DNA from: Sphingorhabdus sp. EL138
GTDB taxonomy: Bacteria > Pseudomonadota > Alphaproteobacteria > Sphingomonadales > Sphingomonadaceae
Reading direction: 5' to 3'
Assembly (NCBI RefSeq): GCF_945890115.1
Contig: NZ_CAMDCK010000013.1
Span: 1 to 64,000 of the forward strand
DNA length: 64,000 nucleotides
Both the position numbers and the translations under genes were made by a program. Positions 57,983 through 64,000 of the stretch are shown here, in pieces (within the stretch, counting starts at the first letter, position 1; the number at the start of each line of letters is the position of its first letter). The notes beneath the pieces are model-generated. The model was not told where the DNA came from. It did no database searches and saw only the letters and a program-made list of their open reading frames with translations.

Positions 57983-58360
57983 GCCAGAGGGTTGGGCGAC
58001 CGCCGCTTAGTGGGTAACTGCTAAGGGGAGGAAAGTCCGGGCTCCAGCGAGGAACGGTGCCGGATAACGTCCGGCGAAAGCAATTTTAGGGAAAGTGCCA
58101 CAGAAAATAGTCCACCGCATTTCGATGCGGCTAGGTCGAAACGGTGCGGTAAGAGCGCACCGCGTTTCTGGTAACAGAAATGGCAGGGCAAACCCCACCG
58201 GGAGCAAAACCGAATAGGGGCGGCATATGGCATCCTCCTGCCAGTCGCCCGGGTTGGTTGCATGAGTGCCGCAGCAATGCGTCGCCTAGATGAATGGTCG
58301 CACATCCGCCGAAGCTTTAGCGAAGGTGGAGGACAGAACCCGGCTTACAGACCCTCTGGC
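57983..58360 (+). ncRNA. rnpB: RNase P RNA, bacterial type A
   Basis: 378 nt. The P1 helix pairs GCCAGAGGG at the 5' end with CCCTCTGGC at the 3' end (58352-58360). Conserved core segments: GAGGAAAGTCCGGGCTCC after the P4 5' strand, then AGGGCAAACCCCACCGGGAGC, AGATGAATGG and ACAGAACCCGGCTTACAG near the end. A T run follows (58361-58365) as terminator. It is the catalytic RNA that trims tRNA 5' leaders. Confidence 0.95.
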
Positions 58361-58468
58361 TTTTTACTCCATGCGCGTATGTTCGCGAGTTGACGCGAAC
58401 GTCAATATTTACATATTGCTATCAATATGTTCTGCTCCATTCCAAGCTAATTCTGGAGGGCTAAGTCT

Positions 58469-59083
58469 ATGTCGATTGTGCAACGCGTCAAGAATATCAT
58501 TATCAAACCAGCGGATGAATGGAATGTCATTGCATCTGAACCCGCTACTATTGGTGGGCTGTTTACGGGTTATGCAGCGCCTTTGGCGTTGATACCCGCG
58601 CTGATTGGGATCGCCGCAGGTTTATTGTTGAATTCGCTGCTGTCTGAATATGGGGCAGGCGGGACTGCCGAGCTTACTGCAAGCGGTTTAGTTACGCAGA
58701 TGGTCATGGGTTATGTGTTGGGATTGGTGTTGCTGATGGCAATGGCCTATTTGGTGAAGGCCATTTCGCCAAGTTTCAATGGCGGTAATGAGCTTATCCA
58801 AGCAACCAAACTAATCGTTTATGCTGGCACGCCTGCATGGGTCTTTGCGATATTTTTGATAATCCCAATTTTGGGTTTTATAGTCTATCTCGGCGGTCTA
58901 GCTTACTCTGTGTACTTGATCTATTTGGGTTTGCATCCCGTTTTGAGGGTTCCGAAAGAAAAAGTAGCCGGGATGACCGTAGTAGTCATTTTGGCGTATC
59001 TCGTTGGGTCGTTTATCGTTTACATAGTCCAACAATCTTTCACTGGCCTCGGTGGAGCGACCAGCACGCTGTCCGGCGCATAA
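58469..59083 (+). CDS. Yip1-domain membrane protein
   Basis: 204-residue protein with five hydrophobic segments. The N-terminal part KNIIIKPADEWNVIASEPA fits the bacterial YIP1 family, whose function is not established. RBS GGAGGG is 8 bp before ATG. Cytoplasmic membrane location. Confidence 0.8.
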   Translation: MSIVQRVKNIIIKPADEWNVIASEPATIGGLFTGYAAPLALIPALIGIAAGLLLNSLLSEYGAGGTAELTASGLVTQMVMGYVLGLVLLMAMAYLVKAISPSFNGGNELIQATKLIVYAGTPAWVFAIFLIIPILGFIVYLGGLAYSVYLIYLGLHPVLRVPKEKVAGMTVVVILAYLVGSFIVYIVQQSFTGLGGATSTLSGA

Positions 59084-59111
59084 ATTGCGTTTACGCCCCT
59101 AGCAAAATGCG

Positions 59112-59137
59112 CATGCCGCCGCTAAGTCGGCGGCATG
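59112..59137 (+). terminator. Perfect 10-bp hairpin covering the next start codon
   Basis: CATGCCGCCG and CGGCGGCATG pair fully around loop CTAAGT. The last three bases are the ATG of the J-domain gene. It may end the Yip1 transcript or control translation of the next gene. Confidence 0.6.
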
Positions 59138-59668
59138 GTGCGATCTACGCGACGAAATGACTGGGGTTTTCCCCGCTGGCGAGGCTATGGCAGTAGCAGC
59201 GAGGCACAGCAGGTGCGCCTATGTGACCGTTATGGCTGCAATAAGGCTGGAAACTGCCCCGCGCCAAAATCCCCTAACAATCCCGAACGCTGGATGTTCT
59301 GTGAAGAGCATGCGGGCGAGTATAATCGCGGTTATGACTATTTTGAGGGACTGACCAAGGAAGAGGCTGACGAGCGCGAGGCCAATGAGCGCCGGGATTC
59401 TTCGGGCTATAAGGAATCCGCGCATTATGGCTGGGCAGGGTCCGGCGACGGCAGCCGAAGCCGTGATGAAATGCACGCGCTGGATATTTTAGGTCTGGAA
59501 AGCGATTCCACTTTTGAGGATGCGAAAAAGGCGTGGCGCAAAATTGCCAAGGAAACGCATCCTGATGTGAACCCCGGCAATGCCGATGCGGCCAAGGCGT
59601 TTCAGGCAGGGCAGGCGGCGTATGACGTCCTGCGCGTCGCGGAAGAACGCCGTGAGTGGAAGGGCTAG
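59135..59668 (+). CDS. J-domain (DnaJ-like) protein
   Basis: 177-residue protein. The C-terminal J domain (ALDILGLESDSTFEDAKKAW, then the HPD motif in ETHPDVNPGN) would stimulate DnaK. The N-terminal half has VRLCDRYGCNKAGNCPAPK and FCEEHAGEYNRGYDYFEGL, a Cys-rich segment that may bind zinc. The ATG is inside a stable hairpin. A specialised co-chaperone is inferred. Confidence 0.85.
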   Translation: MVRSTRRNDWGFPRWRGYGSSSEAQQVRLCDRYGCNKAGNCPAPKSPNNPERWMFCEEHAGEYNRGYDYFEGLTKEEADEREANERRDSSGYKESAHYGWAGSGDGSRSRDEMHALDILGLESDSTFEDAKKAWRKIAKETHPDVNPGNADAAKAFQAGQAAYDVLRVAEERREWKG

Positions 59669-59707
59669 CACTTTGCGTGGCCGAAATCGCAAGCGCATAG
59701 CGCCTGA

Positions 59708-60100
59708 GTGATTCGGACATTGTCGCCTATCCGCAGTCTTGCCGCCGCATTCATAGTGCTGGCGCTGGCCATGCGTGTCATTATTCCTGCCGGTTTTATG
59801 CCATCTGCCGAGCGCAGCTTTGCGCTGACCATCTGTGCAGGGATGGATACCCAAACCGTCTGGATGGATAAATCGGGCAAGCTGCACCAGGAAGATCCTT
59901 CAAAAGATAAATCGGTTGAACATCAACCTTGTGCTTTTGCAGGCGCCACACTTGCGGCGGACTTTCCGCCAGCTGCTTTACAAATGGCCATGGGCCCAGT
60001 TGCTCTACCGATACCCGTTTTCGCCAAACCCGAAGTGGCAGTTGGCGCCGGCCTTGCCGCGCCGCCACCCCCCGCCATTGGGCCACCGTCTTACATCTAA
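59708..60100 (+). CDS. DUF2946-like small protein
   Basis: 130 residues from GTG 59708. A hydrophobic N-terminal segment (LAAAFIVLALAMRVIIPAGFMP) is followed by a His/Cys-containing middle (LTICAGMD, EHQPCAFA). This fits DUF2946, often encoded beside metal-related TonB systems. The function is unknown. Confidence 0.7.
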   Translation: MIRTLSPIRSLAAAFIVLALAMRVIIPAGFMPSAERSFALTICAGMDTQTVWMDKSGKLHQEDPSKDKSVEHQPCAFAGATLAADFPPAALQMAMGPVALPIPVFAKPEVAVGAGLAAPPPPAIGPPSYI

Positions 60101-60151
60101 ACCATAAGGCTGCTTCGCGGTCCATTTCCCGTTTAGATTTAGGAAAATGAC

Positions 60152-60262
60152 ATGAAATTTTCATCGTTTTTGCGCGCCACTGCGGCGTGCTTATCAGTCA
60201 TAATCGCGCTTACGCATCCAGCCAAAATGGGCGGCCTCAAAATCGCATTTGGGAGTTTATAG
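60152..60262 (+). pseudogene. 36-codon relic, possible TonB receptor deletion remnant
   Basis: MKFSSFLRATAACLSVIIAL is a signal-peptide-like start, and the end GGLKIAFGSL resembles a last receptor beta-strand. DUF2946 and PepSY genes often flank a TonB receptor, so this may be what is left of one after an internal deletion. It is a short and low-confidence call. Confidence 0.35.
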
Positions 60263-60263
60263 A

Positions 60264-61604
60264 ATGGAAAATACATCATTCTACCGTACAATTTGGCGCT
60301 GGCATTTTTATGCCTCTTTGTTCGTCATGCCGCTGGTTCTTGTGCTGGCGACAACAGGCGCAATCTATGTGTTCAAGCCGCAATTGGATCGTTGGGAGGA
60401 GCGCGCTTTTAGCAATCTTTCCACCCAACAAGCCGTGTCCCCCAATGCACAACTTGCGGTGGTCATGGACGCGCATCCCGGCGCGCAGTTTCACAGCTAC
60501 CGATTGCCCGCGCGGGACGGGGACGCCGCAATGATCCATATCGGCCTCGCCGATGGCCGATATATGCGCGACGTTTATGTGTCGCCGCAGGGTAAAGTGT
60601 TGGGCAGCATCGATCCTGAAAGCCGAATTTCCGCAACGGTGTCCCGCATTCACGGTTCGCTTTTGATCGGCAAAATGGGGGATTGGATTGTGGAACTGGC
60701 CGCCTGTTGGGCCATAGTGATGATCCTGACCGGTCTGTATATGTGTTGGCCCCGCGGGCAGGGGCTTAGGGGCGTCGTCTGGCCCAGATTAGCTAAGGGC
60801 AATCAGGTATTCTTGCGCGACTTACATGCGGTGACTGGTTTCTGGGTTTCAGGGCTGGCACTTATTTTGCTGACTACAGGGCTGCCATGGGCGAGTGTCT
60901 GGGGCGATGCCTTTCGACTAGTAAGGGCTGAGCTAGGCCTTGTCCAAGGCGCGCAGGACTGGAAAACAAGTAGCCATGGGCCACATGCCGAGCATGATCA
61001 TGATGCCATGATGAAAATGCAGGCCGCCGGCATACCGCTTATTGGCCTCGCCGATATGGTGGCCAAAGCACAATTGGAAAAGCTGCCGCATCCGGTGTTG
61101 GTGAAACCGCCGGGGGAGCCGGAGCGTTTTGGCCCTCCCACGCCAATGGCTTGGACTATTAAGTCGGAGGCGCAAAACCGGCCCCTAAACCGCAGCATCA
61201 GCTTTGACGTTGCGACGGGCAAGGAGCTGTCTCGAACAGGCTTTGCGGATAAGCATGTCGTTGACCGCGCCGTGAATTATGGAATTGCATGGCACGAGGG
61301 GCAGCTTTTTGGCTGGATCAATCAGCTTGTTGCTGTTCTCACCGCGTTGGGCCTGATCACTTTGGTTCTATCGGGCTTTATGATGTGGCGGCGGCGTAAG
61401 CCCGTCGACGCGCTTGGGGCGCCTATTGCCCCTGCAGTGCCGCAGAAAATACGCGGGGTGGTCGTGATCATCGGTGTGCTGGCCATATTGTTGCCATTAC
61501 TTGCCGTTTCATTGCTGGTCCTATGGCTGTTTGACCGGTTGCTGTTGCCCCGCCTTCCGGCCTTTGCGATTTGGCTGGGGATCAGGCCAGTTCAGGTGAC
61601 ATAA
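60264..61604 (+). CDS. PepSY-associated transmembrane protein
   Basis: 446-residue inner membrane protein. Three or four membrane helices: WRWHFYASLFVMPLVLVLAT near the start, AACWAIVMILTGLYMCWP, FWVSGLALILLTTGLPWA and a C-terminal pair with ALGLITLVLSGFMMWRRR. A periplasmic PepSY region lies between. A His-rich loop (HGPHAEHDHD) suggests metal contact. Such proteins are often iron or copper reductase-like partners of TonB receptors. The start ATG at 60264 is MENTSFYRTIW. Confidence 0.85.
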   Translation: MENTSFYRTIWRWHFYASLFVMPLVLVLATTGAIYVFKPQLDRWEERAFSNLSTQQAVSPNAQLAVVMDAHPGAQFHSYRLPARDGDAAMIHIGLADGRYMRDVYVSPQGKVLGSIDPESRISATVSRIHGSLLIGKMGDWIVELAACWAIVMILTGLYMCWPRGQGLRGVVWPRLAKGNQVFLRDLHAVTGFWVSGLALILLTTGLPWASVWGDAFRLVRAELGLVQGAQDWKTSSHGPHAEHDHDAMMKMQAAGIPLIGLADMVAKAQLEKLPHPVLVKPPGEPERFGPPTPMAWTIKSEAQNRPLNRSISFDVATGKELSRTGFADKHVVDRAVNYGIAWHEGQLFGWINQLVAVLTALGLITLVLSGFMMWRRRKPVDALGAPIAPAVPQKIRGVVVIIGVLAILLPLLAVSLLVLWLFDRLLLPRLPAFAIWLGIRPVQVT

Positions 61605-61996
61605 CGCGCGGCTGTTTCGCGGATAAGCGATATCATATTAGGAATGCCCTGTGTTCGGTTTGAGCTGAGTTGGTTCTTCAGGTCAAATGGGGCGAGGGCA
61701 TTCTCTATATCTGTTCCCAAAATTTCAGCGGCGTTTTTGCCGTCTACCGTTTTGAGCACAAGCGCGATGATGCCCTTGGTGATCGCGGCATTGCTGTCCG
61801 CCATAAACGAAAGCTGAACATTGTCGGTGACGGGATACACCCAGACACTTGCCGAACAACCCCTGACCAATGTTGCATCGGTTTTCAGGGCATCTGGCAT
61901 AGGCGCCAGCTCGCGGCCCAAATCGATCAACAAACGATAACGGTCGTCGGCTTCGAGAAATTCATATTCTTCTTGAATGTCGGTGAGTGAGGTCAT
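61592..61996 (-). CDS. sufE: SufE-family sulfur acceptor
   Basis: 134-residue SufE protein that accepts persulfide from SufS for Fe-S cluster assembly. The reactive Cys is in VRGCSASVWVYP. IQEEYEFLEADDRYRLLIDLGREL is the family N-terminus. Its 3' end overlaps the PepSY gene on the opposite strand by 13 bp. Confidence 0.93.
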   Translation of the reverse strand: MTSLTDIQEEYEFLEADDRYRLLIDLGRELAPMPDALKTDATLVRGCSASVWVYPVTDNVQLSFMADSNAAITKGIIALVLKTVDGKNAAEILGTDIENALAPFDLKNQLSSNRTQGIPNMISLIRETAARYVT

Positions 61997-62020
61997 GGTC
62001 CCCGCATATGGCTGCGGGGG

Positions 62021-62263
62021 TCAGATATCAATCCCTGCCGCGATAGCCTCAAGCTTTTTGACGCGTTCTTTTAAGTCAGCGACTTCGATACGCGACGTTG
62101 CTGATGGCAAGGGCGCGTCGTTGCTGCGGCGGGCAATGTCCAACTCGGCATGCTTTAGCGCAATCCAGTCGCGCCATCCGCGCAACCCTAGCGAGGAGAC
62201 AATCCCTATGGACAGCAGCGCAAAAGCGCCGATGATGATGTAGACATTGGGATCCTGTTCCAT
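62021..62263 (-). CDS. PspB-like small membrane protein (1)
   Basis: 80 residues: one N-terminal membrane helix (VYIIIGAFALLSIGIVSSLG) and a C-terminal coil VADLKERVKKLEAIAAGIDI. The L-x-E-R-V-x-x-L-E block recurs in three neighbours. It is likely part of the phage-shock group. Exact function unknown. Confidence 0.65.
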   Translation of the reverse strand: MEQDPNVYIIIGAFALLSIGIVSSLGLRGWRDWIALKHAELDIARRSNDAPLPSATSRIEVADLKERVKKLEAIAAGIDI

Positions 62264-62290
62264 GGTTCCATCCTTTCAATCCGCGCGCCG

Positions 62291-62563
62291 TTACCGGTTG
62301 CGCAGTTCCTCTATCTGGCGGTTAAGATCATTGGCGCTTTCATTCTCGGTCGCGATGCGCTCCAGAACCTGAATACGTTCTCTCAGTGATTTGATCTCGT
62401 CTTGCATCTGCTGCGTTTCCGCGCTGTTCAACAGGCGATGGGTTTTTGTGCCCATAAAGTCCTGATCCTCAACTATGCCATGCTTGGCTTTTTGCTTCGT
62501 CTGGATAATCTTGCCGACAGTGACGATCAGGATAATCGCAACGACCATTTCAAACGGGCCCAT
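62291..62563 (-). CDS. PspB-like small membrane protein (2)
   Basis: 90 residues: an N-terminal helix (FEMVVAIILIVTVGKII), a basic loop, then the coil EIKSLRERIQVLERIATENE. The coil motif matches the other three small genes. Same direction, 28 bp from neighbour 1. Confidence 0.65.
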   Translation of the reverse strand: MGPFEMVVAIILIVTVGKIIQTKQKAKHGIVEDQDFMGTKTHRLLNSAETQQMQDEIKSLRERIQVLERIATENESANDLNRQIEELRNR

Positions 62564-62616
62564 AAAGTCCTCCTCTGTTTGCGTAGCTTTATCTATGCAG
62601 CTTTGCTCGAAAACGT

Positions 62617-62928
62617 TTAACTGCTTGGTCCACGAAGAGCTTCGATTTCTTCGGACAATCGACCGGCCTTATCCGTGACAATCCGTTCGAGCACGGCCAC
62701 GCGTTCTTCCAAATGCCCGATCTTGCCATTCAGCGTTTCATTCTCGTTGCTCAAAAGCATGATCTTGCGTTCGGCTTCGGGATAGTCGCCATCGGTCAGC
62801 GCTGACTTACCGCCCCATTCATCTTCCAAGGGATAGCCATGCTTGGCACGGATCCAGTTGTTGACCAGCCAACCGACTGTAAAAAGAGCAACCATTGCGA
62901 TGACGAAACTGGGCCCACCAAAGTTCAT
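62617..62928 (-). CDS. PspB-like small membrane protein (3)
   Basis: 103 residues: an N-terminal helix (FVIAMVALFTVGWLVNNWI), an acidic middle and the coil GHLEERVAVLERIVTDKAG. Close in layout to PspB. Located just after pspC. Confidence 0.68.
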   Translation of the reverse strand: MNFGGPSFVIAMVALFTVGWLVNNWIRAKHGYPLEDEWGGKSALTDGDYPEAERKIMLLSNENETLNGKIGHLEERVAVLERIVTDKAGRLSEEIEALRGPSS

Positions 62929-62952
62929 TATAAATCCCTTCTTAGCCCTTGG

Positions 62953-63336
62953 TTAACGTAGGCTTTCGATTTCGTCGGCCAGCTGCTTATTGTTGCTGAC
63001 ATAATAAGTTTCCATGTCGGCCAAGCGATGGTCGATTTCCCGAAAGCGTGAACGAATGTCGCGGGTGGTGCGGGCAGGTGATTGGCGAACGCCTTGCCAG
63101 AATTTTTGATCTTCGCGGTCGTCGGTATACAGATGCAGTGGTTTCTGATTGGCCATCCAGGCGGTGATCACATAAGCGATCAGCGTCCAAGGGAAGCCGC
63201 CCATGAGCGTGAGCATGACTGTGCCCAGACGAACCCAGAGAACGTCAACGCCAGTGTAGTCGGCAATTCCGGCGCAGACGCCCTTCCATTTAGCATTTTG
63301 CTTATCGAGATAGAATTTGGTGTGTTTCCCTGACAT
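62953..63336 (-). CDS. pspC: PspC-domain protein
   Basis: 127-residue phage-shock protein C. Begins with FYLDKQNAKWKGVCAGIADY (the PspC start, CxGIA), then a membrane segment LGTVMLTLMGGFPWTLIAYVI and a cytoplasmic coiled tail. It senses envelope stress and works with PspA and PspB. Confidence 0.9.
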   Translation of the reverse strand: MSGKHTKFYLDKQNAKWKGVCAGIADYTGVDVLWVRLGTVMLTLMGGFPWTLIAYVITAWMANQKPLHLYTDDREDQKFWQGVRQSPARTTRDIRSRFREIDHRLADMETYYVSNNKQLADEIESLR

Positions 63337-63337
63337 T

Positions 63338-63625
63338 TCAGCGGTTCCTTTCTAGCCTACGTATTTTTTCTGGGTCAAAATCTGGCGCATCGAGTTCCAT
63401 ACGGCGTGGTTTCCAATCAGGATTTTCCTGCGCGACCAAGCGCTCCACCGTATCGAGGCGATCCTCCAACCGGCGCGCCAGTTCATGCATATCGCCGAGC
63501 ATCCGTTCATCATCATTGGTTAGCGTTGCAGCGGTTTTCCAGCGCGTGACATAATGGAGTACGAGCCATGGGAGTGCGACAAATAGCATTCCGACGACCA
63601 TGACGGGGACAAGTATGTCTTCCAT
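63338..63625 (-). CDS. pspB: Phage-shock protein B
   Basis: 95-residue PspB-like protein: an N-terminal helix (ILVPVMVVGMLFVALPWLVL), an H-Y-V-T-R-W segment and the coil ARRLEDRLDTVERLVAQENP. The stop is 1 bp from the pspC start. It partners PspC in the membrane. Confidence 0.85.
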   Translation of the reverse strand: MEDILVPVMVVGMLFVALPWLVLHYVTRWKTAATLTNDDERMLGDMHELARRLEDRLDTVERLVAQENPDWKPRRMELDAPDFDPEKIRRLERNR

Positions 63626-63628
63626 GGC

Positions 63629-64000
63629 TTAGCCTTCCTTTTTGTGGTCGGCCTTCATGGCCTTTTTCATTGCTTCCAACTCGGCATCGACGACATCAAA
63701 GCTCTCAAGCGCTGCGATTTCGTCGCCCAAAGTGCGCGGCGCATCTGAACCGATGGCGAGCGAGTCCGCATATCCCTGCGCTTCATCGACGCGGCGTTCA
63801 AGCACGTCGAAGCGGGAAAATGCCTCGCGGACCTTGTCGCCATTGTACATCGTGCGCAGCTTGACTTGATTTTCCGCGCTTTCCAAGCGTGTCATCAATG
63901 CGTTCTGGCGGCTGCGGGCGTCGGCAAGCTTCTTTTGCAGCTTGTGAATATCCTGTTCGGACGCCTTAAGCGCATCGTTCAGAACATCGACCTCCGCGGT
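63629..64000 (-). CDS. pspA: Phage-shock protein A, C-terminal part (cut by window edge)
   Basis: The open frame runs from base 64000 to a stop at 63629-63631. It encodes a coiled-coil of the PspA/IM30 type (DIHKLQKKLADARSRQNAL, then GDKVREAFSRFDVLERRVDE and a C-terminal acidic EIAALESFDVVDAELEAMKK). PspA maintains the inner membrane under stress and forms ESCRT-III-like assemblies. The N-terminus lies outside the window. Confidence 0.9.
   Translation of the reverse strand, partial: TAEVDVLNDALKASEQDIHKLQKKLADARSRQNALMTRLESAENQVKLRTMYNGDKVREAFSRFDVLERRVDEAQGYADSLAIGSDAPRTLGDEIAALESFDVVDAELEAMKKAMKADHKKEG

Overview
The window looks like a chromosomal segment of an alphaproteobacterium of the order Sphingomonadales, probably a Sphingopyxis/Sphingorhabdus-like sphingomonad. 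The reasons are the gene neighbourhoods (tsaB-rimI-mucR-fur-plsC-miaB-phoH-ybeY-corC; tig-clpP-clpX), a ChpT-type histidine phosphotransferase, a MucR/Ros regulator, several TonB-dependent receptors and moderate GC. This is inferred from gene content; no 16S gene is present.

Layout. 0-0.7 kb: tail of a transposase and a gene-poor stretch. 0.7-18.5 kb: conserved core, with tRNA-Thr, a DUF429-like protein, rarA, a glycosyltransferase, a MOSC protein, a long minus-strand RNA/envelope maintenance group (corC back to nfuA), ccmAB, pterin dehydratase, an AlkA-type glycosylase, rlmB and tRNA-Tyr. 18.5-30.5 kb: an accessory region directly downstream of tRNA-Tyr. It holds a broken tyrosine integrase, an MreB paralog, a small membrane protein and a 455-residue coiled-coil protein with crescentin-like features. 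It also holds a dead TonB receptor plug, an intact TonB receptor with a PHP-type hydrolase, an ArsR with a possible arsC relic and a beta-barrel porin, and two pseudogenes (M24 peptidase, SnoaL-like). 30.5-42 kb: carbon and nitrogen metabolism, with acs, a LacI regulator, ald with a divergent Lrp regulator, a TorF-like porin, and a four-gene cluster of two glutamine-synthetase-like ligases, an FAD oxidase and a class III aminotransferase that resembles gamma-glutamylated polyamine catabolism.

42-54 kb: gatCAB with an extra small gene between gatA and gatB, tRNA-Leu, tig, clpP behind a heat-shock-type promoter, clpX, and an Oar-like TonB receptor. 54-64 kb: mtgA, rpoH, an RluD-family synthase, a JAMM protein, chpT, an AmpD-like amidase, RNase P RNA, a Yip1 protein, a J-domain protein, DUF2946 and PepSY proteins, a SufE protein, and a phage-shock locus (pspA, pspB, pspC plus three more PspB-like small proteins) running off the right edge.

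The most interesting part is 19.0-21.9 kb. An actin-like MreB paralog, a three-helix membrane protein and an intermediate-filament-like coiled coil lie in one orientation on what looks like a decayed tRNA-Tyr island, with none of the usual mreC/mreD/rodA partners. This could be a horizontally acquired cell-shape cassette. Other points of note are the PspB-like expansion, a strong inverted repeat upstream of mucR, two families of short dispersed repeats, and a start codon buried in a perfect hairpin.
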